DNA of 64,000 bases from Cupriavidus taiwanensis LMG 19424 (GCF_000069785.1 NC_010530.1:862001-926000), one strand, 5' to 3'; shown: positions 1-8,651, counted from the first letter of the stretch. Made by a program: numbers and translations. The notes: generated from the letters alone by a model not told the origin.

Positions 1-378
1 CCTGAAGTCAAGGTGGGCGTGTTCCCGGCGCAGGTGCTGAGCGTGCTGCAACACCTGGTGCCGAGGCGCGTGCTCAATGAGCTCTGCCTGTGTGGCGAGC
101 CGCTGTCCGCGCAGGAAGCGCTGGCGGCCGGACTGGTCAACCATGTCAGCGCGGACCTCGACGGCAAGCTCGACTGGCTGCTGGGCCGGCTGCTGGACAA
201 GTCGCCCGCGGCGATCCGGCGCGGCCTATATACGCTCAAGCACATCGACGCCATGCCGTTCGAGCAGTCGATGGCATTCACCGAGAGCCAGATCGGGCTG
301 TTCGCCATGACCGAGGACGCGCGCGAGGGCCAGCTCGCCTTCCGCGAAAAGCGCAAGCCCAACTGGACTGGCAAGTAG
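1..378 (+). CDS. Enoyl-CoA hydratase/isomerase family protein, C-terminal part
   Basis: This reading frame is already open at the first base, so the start lies outside the window; 125 C-terminal residues remain. The visible part has the crotonase-family ending: a GEPLSAQEALAAGLVNHV stretch (residues 33-50 of the fragment), which in this family follows the oxyanion-hole core, then a helical C-terminal trimerisation segment with SPAAIRRGLY and a final EDAREGQLAFREKRKPNW motif typical of enoyl-CoA hydratases. These enzymes hydrate or isomerise 2-enoyl-CoA esters in the cytoplasm. The next gene starts 16 bp downstream, so the two probably share an mRNA, and the substrate may be a branched or terpenoid acyl-CoA. 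The exact substrate cannot be read from this fragment. Confidence 0.9.
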   Translation, partial: PEVKVGVFPAQVLSVLQHLVPRRVLNELCLCGEPLSAQEALAAGLVNHVSADLDGKLDWLLGRLLDKSPAAIRRGLYTLKHIDAMPFEQSMAFTESQIGLFAMTEDAREGQLAFREKRKPNWTGK

Positions 379-394
379 GCAAGGAGAATGAACC

Positions 395-2185
395 ATGCAT
401 GACAAGACCGTGCGCATCGGCGGCGCTTCCGGCTTCTGGGGCGACAGCAGCGTGGGCGCGCCGCAACTGGTGCGCCATGGCGAGATCGACTACCTGGTGT
501 TCGACTACCTGGCCGAGCTGACCATGTCGGTGCTGGCCGCGGCGCGGCTGCGCAAGCCGGAGCTTGGCTATGCCACCGACTTCGTCACGGTGACGATGAA
601 GAGCCTGCTGCGCGAGATCGTCGCGCGCAAGATCCGGGTCGTCAGCAACGCCGGCGGCATCAATCCGCAAGGCTGCGCGCAGGCGCTGGCGGCAATAGCC
701 GCCGAGCAGGGCATCGACGTGCGCATCGCCGTGGTGGAGGGCGACGATGTCATGCCGATGGTGCCAGCGCTGCGCCAGGCCGGCATTGCGGACCTGCAGA
801 AGGGGCTGCCGCTGCCGGACAAGCTGGTCAGCGCCAATGCCTATCTCGGCGCGCTGCCGGTCCGGCAGGCGCTGGACCAGGGCGCGCAGATCGTCATTAC
901 CGGGCGCTGCGTGGACAGCGCCGTCACCCTGGGCGTGCTGATGCACGAGTTTGGCTGGCAGGCGGACGATTACGACCGCCTCGCGCAGGGCAGCCTGGCC
1001 GGCCATATCATCGAATGCGGCTGCCAGGCGACCGGCGGCTTGCATACCGACTGGGAGCAGGTGCCCGACTGGCCCGACATCGGCTATCCGGTGATCGAGT
1101 GCCGCGCGGACGGCAGCTTCCTGGTGGGCAAGCCGCCGGCCACCGGGGGTCTGGTCAGTACCGCCACGGTGGGCGAGCAGGTACTGTATGAGATCGGCGA
1201 TCCCGCGGCATACCTGCTGCCGGATGTGACCTGCGATTTCACGCAGGTCGCGCTGCGCCAGGCCGGCCCGGACCTGGTCGAAGTGCGCGGCGCGCGGGGG
1301 CGGGCGCCGGGGCACTGCTACAAGGTCAGCGCCACCTATCTGGACGGGTTCCGGTGCAATGCCCAGTTGACCATCGTCGGTTTCGATGCCGTGGCCAAGG
1401 CCGAGCGGACGGCCGAGGCGATTCTTGCCCGCACGCGCAGGCTGTTCGCGGAAAACGGCTGGGGCGACTACACCCGCACCCGGGTCGAAGTGCTGGGCGC
1501 AGAATCCTGCTTCGGGCCGCGCGCGGCCACCCGCCATACCCGCGAGGCCATCATGCGGCTGGCGGTCACGCATGCCGAGAAGGCGGCGCTGGAGCTGTTC
1601 GCGCGCGAGATCGCGGCAGCCGGGACCAGCTGGGCGCCGGGCACCACGGGGTCGGGCGGGGGACGGGCCAGTCCGTCGCCGTCGATCCGGCAATACGCAT
1701 TCCTGCTGGACAAGGCTGCGTTGGCGCCCACGGTGGTGATGGATGGCGTGCGGACCGCCGTCCCCGTTCCCGCCGGGCGCAAGGCGGAAGAGGACGCCGC
1801 GCCTGCTGCGGCGCGCGAGCCCGTCGCCTGTGCCGAGCCGGCCCGCGGCGACTGCATCGAGGTGCCGCTGATCCGGCTGGCCTACGGGCGCAGCGGCGAC
1901 AAGGGCGATATCTCCAATATCGGCCTGATGGCACGCCGGCCGGAGTACCTGCCCGTGCTGCGCGCCGAAGTCACCGCCGGCAAGGTGGCCGACTGGCTGA
2001 GCCACCTGGTGAAGGGAAGCGTTACACGCTACGACTTGCCAGGCTTCGACGCGATGAACTTCGTTTGTGAATCCGCGCTTGACGGCGGCGGCATGGCATC
2101 GCTGCGCAATGACCCGCTGGGCAAGGGCATGGCACAGATCCTGTTGACCATGCCCGTGCGTGTACCGCGGAGCCTGCTGCCATGA
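395..2185 (+). CDS. AtuA-like (DUF1446) acyclic terpene utilisation family protein
   Basis: A 596-residue protein. Residues about 5-455 form the DUF1446/AtuA domain, seen in the N-terminal VRIGGASGFWGDSS and in VVSNAGGINPQGCA. A short Ala/Glu-rich linker leads to a C-terminal domain (about 489-590) beginning IRLAYGRSGDKGDISNIG, the small domain often fused to AtuA proteins. AtuA belongs to the citronellol/geraniol (acyclic terpene) gene set of Pseudomonas, but its chemistry is not well defined. An AAGGAG site at 381-386 lies 8 bp before the ATG, which fixes the start. The stop overlaps the start of the following GntR gene (ATGA), indicating translational coupling. No AtuC/AtuF carboxylase genes are in view, so terpene degradation is only one possibility. 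Confidence 0.85.
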   Translation: MHDKTVRIGGASGFWGDSSVGAPQLVRHGEIDYLVFDYLAELTMSVLAAARLRKPELGYATDFVTVTMKSLLREIVARKIRVVSNAGGINPQGCAQALAAIAAEQGIDVRIAVVEGDDVMPMVPALRQAGIADLQKGLPLPDKLVSANAYLGALPVRQALDQGAQIVITGRCVDSAVTLGVLMHEFGWQADDYDRLAQGSLAGHIIECGCQATGGLHTDWEQVPDWPDIGYPVIECRADGSFLVGKPPATGGLVSTATVGEQVLYEIGDPAAYLLPDVTCDFTQVALRQAGPDLVEVRGARGRAPGHCYKVSATYLDGFRCNAQLTIVGFDAVAKAERTAEAILARTRRLFAENGWGDYTRTRVEVLGAESCFGPRAATRHTREAIMRLAVTHAEKAALELFAREIAAAGTSWAPGTTGSGGGRASPSPSIRQYAFLLDKAALAPTVVMDGVRTAVPVPAGRKAEEDAAPAAAREPVACAEPARGDCIEVPLIRLAYGRSGDKGDISNIGLMARRPEYLPVLRAEVTAGKVADWLSHLVKGSVTRYDLPGFDAMNFVCESALDGGGMASLRNDPLGKGMAQILLTMPVRVPRSLLP

Positions 2186-3009
2186 CGCGCGCCACGGCAA
2201 ATACCGCCGCCAATGACGGCATTGCGCTGAGCGACGACAACGCCGGTGGCGTCACCCGCTACCGCCAGCTGGCCAGCGTGCTTCGCCACAAGATCGTCTC
2301 GGGCGAATATCCGGTCGGGCACCAGCTGCCTACGGTGGAGCATCTTGCGCAGACCTATGGCATTGCCAAGGTTACGGTAAGGCAGGCCTATGCCCTGCTG
2401 ACCGAAGAGGGGCTGATCAGCAGCCAGCGCGGGCGCGGCACGCACGTCATCATGGCGCCGTCGGGTCCGGGCGAGGGCATGCGCTCGGCCATCAATGATG
2501 TCTCGGTCGGCGCCAGCGATCTCGAAATCCGCATCCTGGAAAAGCGCAAGGGCGTGAGCCTGCCTCCCGGGCTTGCCACTTGCGGCGTGCTGATGGACCG
2601 CTATGTGATGCTGCGCAAGCTGCATGTGCATGACGGGGTGCCGTTCTGCCTGATCGACCTGTATGTCGCGGAACCCGTGTTCGCCAGGTTCCCTCGCGGC
2701 GCCGAGCAGCACCACAAGATTGCCCACCTGCTGCGGCAGCAACTGGGCGACCGCCTTGGCATGATGCGCCAGACCATGACCGTGGAACCGGCCGACGCCA
2801 TGCTGGCGCGCGCGCTGGACTATGCCTTCGCGGCACCGGTGGCGCGCATGGTCCGAACCACGCTGGATGTCGATGGCAACGTGCTGACGGCAGGGCGTTT
2901 CTGGTATCGCGGCGACCGCTTCATCCTGGATGTGGAAATGCCCGCCCAGCTCACCGAGCGCTACCCCGAACTGGCCATACCAAAAGCTGCCCCCCGGGAA
3001 GAGGACTAG
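2182..3009 (+). CDS. GntR-family transcriptional regulator (HutC/UTRA type)
   Basis: 275 residues. Residues about 20-90 form the GntR winged helix (YRQLASVLRHKIVSGEYPVG ... LAQTYGIAKVTVRQAYALL ... RGRGTHV). The rest (about 110-260) looks like a UTRA ligand-binding domain, with the typical LLRQQLGDRLG region before the ligand pocket. It probably senses a pathway metabolite and represses its own operon. Its ATG overlaps the stop of the AtuA-like gene by four bases and the bicupin gene follows 14 bp later, so the regulator sits inside the operon it most likely controls. The ligand is unknown. Confidence 0.9.
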   Translation: MTRATANTAANDGIALSDDNAGGVTRYRQLASVLRHKIVSGEYPVGHQLPTVEHLAQTYGIAKVTVRQAYALLTEEGLISSQRGRGTHVIMAPSGPGEGMRSAINDVSVGASDLEIRILEKRKGVSLPPGLATCGVLMDRYVMLRKLHVHDGVPFCLIDLYVAEPVFARFPRGAEQHHKIAHLLRQQLGDRLGMMRQTMTVEPADAMLARALDYAFAAPVARMVRTTLDVDGNVLTAGRFWYRGDRFILDVEMPAQLTERYPELAIPKAAPREED

Positions 3010-3023
3010 TCAGGATACAACCC

Positions 3024-3785
3024 ATGACATCGCAATTCGTACGGCGTGCCGCCGATGTGCCCGTCTATTCCCCGGCCAACCATACCGGCACCGCCAACCA
3101 GCGTGTGATCGGCAAGGAGACAGTCGGCGCGCGGCGCGTCGAAGTGCTGCTGGGCACGATCTCGCGCGGCCACGGCGCCTTGCCGCATGCGCATCCGAAC
3201 CTTGAGCAGGCGTCGTACTTGCTGAGCGGCGAGGGCATTGGAGAGGTCGCCGGCAGGTCGCGCATCCTGCGCGCGGGAGACTGGAGCTTTAACCCGATGG
3301 GGGTATTCCACCGCTTCGAGGTGGTCAGCGCAGCGCCGGTGCAGGTCATGGTGGTCTACGCGCCGCCGTACAGCGAAAACCCCGAGGCAGCCTGGGTGGC
3401 CGATGGCGCGGACGACCCACGCTGCCACGCGCACGCGGACACCGAGATAGAGGTGCCCATGCATGCCGGAGCGCGGGGCCTGCCTCACTACCACGGAGCG
3501 GCTGCCCGTCCGGTTATCACGCGCGAGACGGTCAATGCGCGTCACCTCGATATCTGCATGATGGCGGTGCAAGCCTCTGGTGGTGCCGAAGCCCATACGG
3601 TGCCGCGGACCGAGCAGGTGCTGTACCTGCAGTCGGGGTCGGTCAGCGGCGAGATCAACGGCCAACGCTTCTCCGCGGAGTCCGGCGACTGGGTCTTTGT
3701 GCCGGAGGGCGGGCGTTTCAGCTTCGCCGCGCTGGCTGGCGGGTGCGAGGCCATCCTGGTGCGCGCGCACGATGCCTGGGGTTGA
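3024..3785 (+). CDS. Bicupin (double cupin domain) protein
   Basis: 253 residues with two cupin barrels. The first carries a clear metal-binding signature, HAHPNLEQ (His55, His57, Glu61), with a later His near residue 95. The second (about 150-245) has the cupin outline (EAHTVPRTEQVLYLQSG ... GDWVFVPEG) but lacks the HxH pair, so probably only the N-terminal barrel binds metal. This layout resembles bicupin dioxygenases and the ureidoglycine aminohydrolase group; the reaction cannot be assigned. It is the fourth gene of a unit with the enoyl-CoA hydratase, AtuA-like and GntR genes, followed by a Bug receptor 59 bp downstream. An AGGA site lies in front of the chosen ATG. Confidence 0.8.
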   Translation: MTSQFVRRAADVPVYSPANHTGTANQRVIGKETVGARRVEVLLGTISRGHGALPHAHPNLEQASYLLSGEGIGEVAGRSRILRAGDWSFNPMGVFHRFEVVSAAPVQVMVVYAPPYSENPEAAWVADGADDPRCHAHADTEIEVPMHAGARGLPHYHGAAARPVITRETVNARHLDICMMAVQASGGAEAHTVPRTEQVLYLQSGSVSGEINGQRFSAESGDWVFVPEGGRFSFAALAGGCEAILVRAHDAWG

Positions 3786-3844
3786 CCCGGGCGGCAGCCA
3801 GCGCACGAACTATCGACAGATGCCAAAGGCACGAGGAGACAACC

Positions 3845-4837
3845 ATGATTCATCCATGCATGCGCAAGGCGGCGGCAGGCCTGCTGCTGCCGCTGGCGTC
3901 GGCGACGGCAACGATTGGGGCGGCGCAGGCCGCGGACGCTGGCCAGTACCCTGAGAAGGCGATCCGCGTCATCGTGCCGTTCCCCGCGGGCAGCGGTACC
4001 GACAGCAGCGCCCGCTTCATCGGCGAGCGCATCACCGCGCTGACCGGCAAGCCCGTCGTGGTCGACAACCGCCCGGGCGCCAATGGTTTCATTGCCGCCA
4101 AGGCTGTCGCCGGCGCACCCGGCGACGGCTACACCATGCTGGTGACGACCAATACCACGCATGCCGCCAACGCGTCCTTGTTCAAGAAGCTTCCTTATGA
4201 TCCGGTCAAGGATTTCGCGCCGGCATCGCTGATCGTCAAGAGCGGGCTGGTGCTGGTGGTGCCCGCCGACAGTCCGGTACGCACGCTGGCGGACCTGACG
4301 GCGCTGGCCAAGGCCAGGCAAGGGGCGCTCACGTTTGCCAGCGGCAGTTCCTCCACCCGTATCGCCAGCGAACTCTACAAGATGCTGGCCGGCGTGCAGG
4401 CGCTGCATGTGCCGTACAAGGGCGTGCCGCTGGCGCTCACCGACCTGATGGGACACCAGGTCGACTTCATGATCAGTGATGTATCGCCAGCCATGCCGTT
4501 GATCCAGGGTGGCAAGCTGCGCGCTGTCGCCGTGACCACCGCGCGCCGCAATCCGGTGCTGAAGGATGTGCCGACCATGGCCGAGAGCGGCCTGCCGGGC
4601 TATGAGATGGTGGCGTGGGCGGCAGCCTTCTTCCCGGCCGGGACGCCAAAGCCTGTGGTGGATCGAATGAGCGGCCTGATGCGCAACGGACTGACCGGTC
4701 CGGCTGCCGCCGAGTACTTTGCCCGCAGCGGCGGCGAACCCTCGCCGTCAACGCCCGAGGAACTTGCCGCCTTCGTCCGCAGCGAAACCGTGAAATGGGC
4801 GAAGGTGATCAAGGCCGCGGGCATCGAGCCCGAGTGA
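3845..4837 (+). CDS. Bug-family tripartite tricarboxylate transporter substrate-binding protein
   Basis: 330 residues with an N-terminal signal peptide (hydrophobic stretch LLLPLASATATIGAAQA, predicted cleavage near residue 29). It has the Bug hallmarks: YPEKAIRVIVPFPAGSGTD at the start of the mature protein, VVVDNRPGANG, HVPYKG around the ligand site and a final WAKVIKAAGIEPE. Bug proteins bind small carboxylates in the periplasm and deliver them to TctA/TctB-type permeases or to sensors. An upstream in-frame GTG would add 34 non-signal-like residues; GAGGAGACAACC directly before the chosen ATG decides the start. No TctAB genes are nearby. The ligand may belong to the AtuA-like operon upstream. 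Confidence 0.92.
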   Translation: MIHPCMRKAAAGLLLPLASATATIGAAQAADAGQYPEKAIRVIVPFPAGSGTDSSARFIGERITALTGKPVVVDNRPGANGFIAAKAVAGAPGDGYTMLVTTNTTHAANASLFKKLPYDPVKDFAPASLIVKSGLVLVVPADSPVRTLADLTALAKARQGALTFASGSSSTRIASELYKMLAGVQALHVPYKGVPLALTDLMGHQVDFMISDVSPAMPLIQGGKLRAVAVTTARRNPVLKDVPTMAESGLPGYEMVAWAAAFFPAGTPKPVVDRMSGLMRNGLTGPAAAEYFARSGGEPSPSTPEELAAFVRSETVKWAKVIKAAGIEPE

Positions 4838-4871
4838 ACTGGCCCGGTGTTGCGACCCCCGCTGGCACTGG

Positions 4872-6104
4872 TCAGCTGCGCGCCGCCATCCATCGCCGCG
4901 TGCCGGCCCAGAACCCCAGCGACAGCAGGCTGACCCCCGCGCCCAGCAAGCAAACGCCGCGCCAGCCGGCAGCGTCATAGGTGACGGTGGTGGCCAGCGC
5001 GCCCAGGCCGCTGCCGGTCGCATAGAACAGCATGTAGGCACCGACCAGCCGGCTGTGCGCGGTGGCCTCGGCGCGGAAGATCATGCTCTGGTTGGTGACG
5101 TGGATGGCCTGGCCGCCCAGGTCGAGCAGCACGATGCCAAGCGCGAGCGGCCACAGCGAGGTGCCTAGCCATGACAGCGGCAACCACGCCACCACCAGCA
5201 GCACAAGGGCCGCGAAGGTGGTGCGCTGGCCGAGGCCCTGGTCGGCCCAGCGCCCCGCGCGCGCCGCGGCCAGCGCCCCGGCCGCGCCGACCAGGCCGAA
5301 GGCGCCGATGGCGGTGTGCGACAGCTGGTAGGGCGGGGCGCTGAGCGGCAGCACCAGCGCGCTCCAGAAGATATTGAACGCGGCGAACATCAGCAGCGCG
5401 ATCATGCCGCGGATCTGCAGGACCCGGTCGCTGCGCAGCAGCGCCAACATCGACCACACCAGGCTGGCATAGCGCATGCGCTGCGCGGGGCCGGGCAGCA
5501 CCGGCAGCGAGCGCCACAGCAGCAGGGCCAGCACCAGCATGGCCGCGGCGGCGCAGACGTAGACGCTGCGCCAGCCGGCCAGGTCGCTGACGCCGCCGGC
5601 GACCACGCGCGCCAGCAGCAAGCCGGCAAACACGCCGCCCTGCGCGGTGCCGACCACGTGCCCGCGTTCGCGCGGGGCCGCCGCGGCGGCCGCGTAGGCG
5701 ATCAGTCCCTGCGTCATGGCGGTGCCGAGCAGGCCGGTCAGCAGCATCCCCGCCAGCAGCATCGTCACCGATGGCGCCAGCGCCACCACGGCCAGCGCGC
5801 CGGCCAGCGCCAGCACCTGCGCCAGCATCAGGCGGCGGCGCGGCAGCAGGTCGCCGAGCGGCACCAGCAACAGCAGCGCCAGCGCGCAGCCGGCCTGGGT
5901 GGCGGTGACCACGCCGCCGATGGCGGCGGCGCCGATGCCGAAGTCCGCCATCAGCGCGTCCAGCAGCGGCTGCGCGTAGTAGACGTTGGCCACGCTCAGC
6001 CCGCTGGCGCAGGCGAACAGCAGCACCGCACTGCGCGGCAGTGGCGTGGCCGCGGGGCGGGGTGGGGGCGATACCGTGTCCGGCGCGCGCGTGCAGGTTT
6101 CCAT
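4872..6104 (-). CDS. MFS transporter (drug/metabolite efflux type)
   Basis: 410 residues with about twelve hydrophobic segments and the MFS signature after TM2 (LGDLLPRRRLMLAQ). The N-terminal segment FACASGLSVANVYYAQPLLDALMADFGIG is typical of the DHA-type group, whose members export drugs or metabolites across the inner membrane. The ATG at 6104 is preferred over a TTG at 6125, because the TTG would put one arm of the inverted repeat (6114-6124) inside the coding region. The gene is divergent from the HxlR regulator at 6210, so it is probably the regulated target. It converges with the Bug gene, whose stop is 34 bp away. Confidence 0.87.
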   Translation of the reverse strand: METCTRAPDTVSPPPRPAATPLPRSAVLLFACASGLSVANVYYAQPLLDALMADFGIGAAAIGGVVTATQAGCALALLLLVPLGDLLPRRRLMLAQVLALAGALAVVALAPSVTMLLAGMLLTGLLGTAMTQGLIAYAAAAAAPRERGHVVGTAQGGVFAGLLLARVVAGGVSDLAGWRSVYVCAAAAMLVLALLLWRSLPVLPGPAQRMRYASLVWSMLALLRSDRVLQIRGMIALLMFAAFNIFWSALVLPLSAPPYQLSHTAIGAFGLVGAAGALAAARAGRWADQGLGQRTTFAALVLLVVAWLPLSWLGTSLWPLALGIVLLDLGGQAIHVTNQSMIFRAEATAHSRLVGAYMLFYATGSGLGALATTVTYDAAGWRGVCLLGAGVSLLSLGFWAGTRRWMAARS

Positions 6105-6113
6105 ATCGCTTCG

Positions 6114-6175
6114 AAGTGGTTGCAAATAAAAACCAGTTGAAGCGTAAGCCGGCTAGTTTTAAAATGCAACCACTT
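6114..6175. promoter_or_regulatory. Candidate HxlR operator: 11-bp perfect inverted repeat
   Basis: AAGTGGTTGCA at 6114-6124 and TGCAACCACTT at 6165-6175 are exact reverse complements, separated by 40 bases of AT-richer DNA. They lie between the divergent MFS and HxlR genes. HxlR-type regulators bind dyads in such intergenic spaces. One arm overlaps the immediate upstream region of the MFS start; the other lies 34 bp before the regulator start, so one protein could control both promoters. Function is inferred. Confidence 0.6.
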
Positions 6176-6209
6176 TAACAGCGGGCGATGCGCCCAAGGC
6201 TAGCCAGAC

Positions 6210-6656
6210 ATGGTCATCCGCAAGGACCCGAGCGAAGATACCTGCCCCGTGGCGCGCGCGCTGGCGCTGGTCGGCGACCGCTGGTCGCTGATGATCGTGC
6301 GCGATGCCTTCGACGGCATGCACCGCTTCAGCGACTTCCAGCGCAGCCTGGCGGTGGCGCGGAATATCTTGTCCGACCGCCTGCGCCGTCTGGTGGAAGC
6401 CGGCATCCTGTCGACGCGGCCCGCCTCGGACGGCAGTGCCTACCAGGAGTACGTGCTGACGGAAATGGGGGAGAGCCTGTTCCCCATCGTGGTGGCGTTG
6501 CGCCAGTGGGGAGAGCACCACCTGTTCGCGCGCGGCGAGCGCCGCTCGCAACTGGTGGAAAAGCGCACCGGCAAGCCGGTGCCGCCGATGATGCCGCGCG
6601 CCGGCGACGGCAAGGTGCTGTCGCACGACCAGGCGGAGGTGCGCAAGCCGCGATAG
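6210..6656 (+). CDS. HxlR-family transcriptional regulator
   Basis: 148 residues covering the winged-helix HxlR domain: DTCPVARALALVGDRWSLMI (residues 10-29) is the family signature, with a conserved Cys at residue 12, followed by HRFSDFQRSL and NILSDRLRRLVEAGIL. Some family members sense quinones, aldehydes or disulfide stress through this Cys. The C-terminus adds about 35 residues with the basic stretch ERRSQLVEKRTGKPVPP. The gene is divergent from the MFS exporter and most likely controls it through the inverted repeat between them. The inducer is unknown. Confidence 0.93.
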   Translation: MVIRKDPSEDTCPVARALALVGDRWSLMIVRDAFDGMHRFSDFQRSLAVARNILSDRLRRLVEAGILSTRPASDGSAYQEYVLTEMGESLFPIVVALRQWGEHHLFARGERRSQLVEKRTGKPVPPMMPRAGDGKVLSHDQAEVRKPR

Positions 6657-7205
6657 CGGCGAGGCGAGGTGCCCGTCAGCTCGGGTTCTTCGACGAAGGA
6701 TGCGGTGCGCAGCAGTTGAGGCAGTGGACTTTCGTAGAAGGGCCGGCCCTCACCCCCCGCCCCTCTGCCGCTGCGGAAGAGGGGAGCAAACCAGCGGGCA
6801 ATAAAAACCAGAAGGCTCGCCCGCGTCAACGCGTGCGAGCGCAGCGACGCACTCCGTGCCAGAGCAGCAGACCTGAGATAGGGCGCGCGCGCAGCGCAGC
6901 CGAAGGCGTCCCACCAACAACGCAGTTAGAAGGCTGCCACCGACCTAAAGTCGGGTTCGTCCATCTGCCCTCGAACGCCAGGCACATCCAGGTAGCGTCA
7001 GCAGGGTGGAGCCACCAACCGCAGTGCCGCAAGTCACCACCGTTCGAACCACCAACACCGCCTTAGCCAGCCGCTCAGGCGACGCGCTTCTTGCCTACTT
7101 CTTGGCGCTCGGCCAAGAAGATGGAATGAACGCGCCCCCGGCCTCTCCCGATCAAAGAGGCGCTGGTAGTTCAGTTGTGCTTCTGGGGAACGTGACAGGA
7201 TAGGT
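6657..7205. other. Gene-poor stretch between HxlR and the IS element
   Basis: No convincing coding frame was found in these roughly 550 bases; the open frames on both strands have no recognisable domain or ribosome-binding site. The only clear structure is the hairpin at 6760-6784. The stretch may be a decayed region or flanking DNA carried in with the IS element that follows. Confidence 0.5.
6760..6784. repeat. GC-rich palindromic repeat (REP-like), possible terminator of hxlR
   Basis: CCCCTCT at 6760-6766 pairs with AGAGGGG at 6778-6784, and the bases between them (CCGC-T-GCGG) can extend the stem apart from one G/A mismatch. It sits in a C-rich context (ctcacccccc before it). Similar CCCCTCT...AGAGGGG palindromes are common intergenic elements in beta- and gammaproteobacteria. 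There is no T run, so a role as terminator is uncertain. Confidence 0.45.
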
Positions 7206-8476
7206 GGGCCCTCCATCACGAAACGGCATCGATGTGCCAGAGTGGAAGTTCGCACAATCCACACAGGATGGAGGAACCCGAAATGAATACTACGACTTAC
7301 GGTCTGGACATTGCAAAGGGTGTTTTCCAGCTCTATTGGGTCGAGCCTTCAGGCGAGTGTTTCAACCGTCGCTTTACGCGTAAGGCCCTGCTCAACTTCC
7401 TGGCTAAGCGCGCGCCTGGTCGTGTCGCACTGGAGGCTTGTGGCAGCGCACACTGGTGGGCACGCCAGCTCGCCGCACTTGGCCATAAGCCCGTGCTCTT
7501 GCATGCCGCCTTTGTACGTCCCTTTGTGCAGACCAACAAGACCGACGTGGCCGATGCCAAGGCCATCTGGACCGCCGTACATCAGCCCGGCATGCGCCAA
7601 GTCGCGCGCAAGACCGAAACACAGCAGGCCATCCTTGCCCTGCATGGATTCCGCGCCCTGCGCGTGAAGATGCGCACCATGTTGATCAACCAGTTGCGCG
7701 GCGTGCTGTTCGAGTTCGGCATTCACTTCCGTCGCGGACGCCGTGCCGGATTGGAAGAGATCAAGCAACATATGGCCGAACTCGAACAGCAGTTGCCGCG
7801 CGTGCTGTTCGATTCCGTGGGCGAGCAATTACAAGACATCGCACGCCTGGACGAGGAAATCGGGCAAATCGAAATCCGCTTGAACACCTGGCTCAAGGAA
7901 GATCACGATTGCCAGACCGTCGCTGCCATTCCCGGGATTGGCCCGCTCACCGCGACAGCGCTGGTGGCCACCATTGGCGACGTGCACGCCTTCCGCTCAG
8001 GCCGGCAACTGGCGGCATTCCTTGGCTTAGTGCCAAGACAGCGCGGTACCGGTGGCAAAGTGAATCTCGGCGGCATCAGCAAACGCGGCGACACCTATCT
8101 GCGCACCTTGCTGATTCACGGTGCGCGGATCGTGCTCAGTCACTTGCGTCGCAAGGGGCAAAGCCATTGGAGTACGGCGCTGGTCCAGCGCCGTCCGGCT
8201 AACGTCGTAGGCGTCGCCATGGCCAACAAGATGGCGCGCACGGCCTGGGCTCTGTTGGCCCACAACCGAACCTATGACCGCGACTATGTCTCGGTCAAGC
8301 TTGCCTAACGGCAGGCTGAGCTAGCAAGCAGGGAATCCGTTCACAGGTTGCGACGGTAAGTGGAGGTGATGGCAAAACAGGTTGGACCGCGGGAGCGGAA
8401 ACCCGACGACCTACTGGTGCCACAACGAGCACGCCAAAAAGTGAGGGGACGTTCCCGGCGAATACCATCAGGGCCC
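7206..8476 (+). mobile_element. IS110-family element, IS1111 subgroup (approximate ends)
   Basis: The element holds one intact transposase gene. The proposed ends are the short inverted repeats GGGCCCT (7206-7212) and AGGGCCC (8470-8476); IS1111-type elements carry such subterminal repeats and make no target duplication, so the true ends may lie a few bases outside. About 160 bases of non-coding sequence follow the transposase, including GGTGATGGCAAAACAGG, as is usual for this subgroup. It is inserted between the hxlR gene and the urate cluster. The transposase frame is complete, so the element may still be active. Confidence 0.6.
7283..8308 (+). CDS. IS110/IS1111-family DEDD transposase
   Basis: 341 residues, the usual length. 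The N-terminal RuvC-like DEDD domain shows TTYGLDIAKGVFQ (Asp9), VALEACGSAHWWA (Glu) and NKTDVADAKAIW (two Asp). The C-terminal IS116/IS110/IS902 domain shows IPGIGPLTATALVATIGD and the RGDTYLRTLLIHGAR block. A strong GGAGG at 7270-7274, eight bases before the ATG, decides this start over frames opening further upstream. These enzymes move the element by a Holliday-junction-like mechanism rather than by DDE chemistry. No frameshift or internal stop was seen. Confidence 0.93.
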   Translation: MNTTTYGLDIAKGVFQLYWVEPSGECFNRRFTRKALLNFLAKRAPGRVALEACGSAHWWARQLAALGHKPVLLHAAFVRPFVQTNKTDVADAKAIWTAVHQPGMRQVARKTETQQAILALHGFRALRVKMRTMLINQLRGVLFEFGIHFRRGRRAGLEEIKQHMAELEQQLPRVLFDSVGEQLQDIARLDEEIGQIEIRLNTWLKEDHDCQTVAAIPGIGPLTATALVATIGDVHAFRSGRQLAAFLGLVPRQRGTGGKVNLGGISKRGDTYLRTLLIHGARIVLSHLRRKGQSHWSTALVQRRPANVVGVAMANKMARTAWALLAHNRTYDRDYVSVKLA

Positions 8477-8581
8477 GCAGGCTTGGCCTGCTAAACAAGG
8501 CCGGATATAAGTCTGCAACCAACCGTTCGATGCCTCATGCTCAACTTGCCTTGCAAACCGGGGCGCGTTCATATAAGTAGG

Positions 8582-8600
8582 TCGCCGGCTGCGCCGGCGA
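8582..8600. terminator. Hairpin downstream of the uraH genes
   Basis: TCGCCGGC (8582-8589) and GCCGGCGA (8593-8600) form a perfect 8-bp stem with a 3-base loop, about 50 bp after the end of the minus-strand uraH gene. No T run follows on that strand, so it could slow or protect RNA rather than act as a classical intrinsic terminator. Confidence 0.4.
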
Positions 8601-8651
8601 AACAGCCACGCCCGCCAAGCACGACACCCCATCAAAACACCAATCAAAATT

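Noticed and set aside
278..2200. Very long open frame antisense to the AtuA-like gene
   Set aside because: Arg/Gln/His-rich composition without domains; typical shadow of a GC-rich gene with strong third-position bias.
6657..7205. Small open frames on both strands as genes
   Set aside because: No ribosome sites, no domain similarity and no bias in base composition; treated as non-coding.
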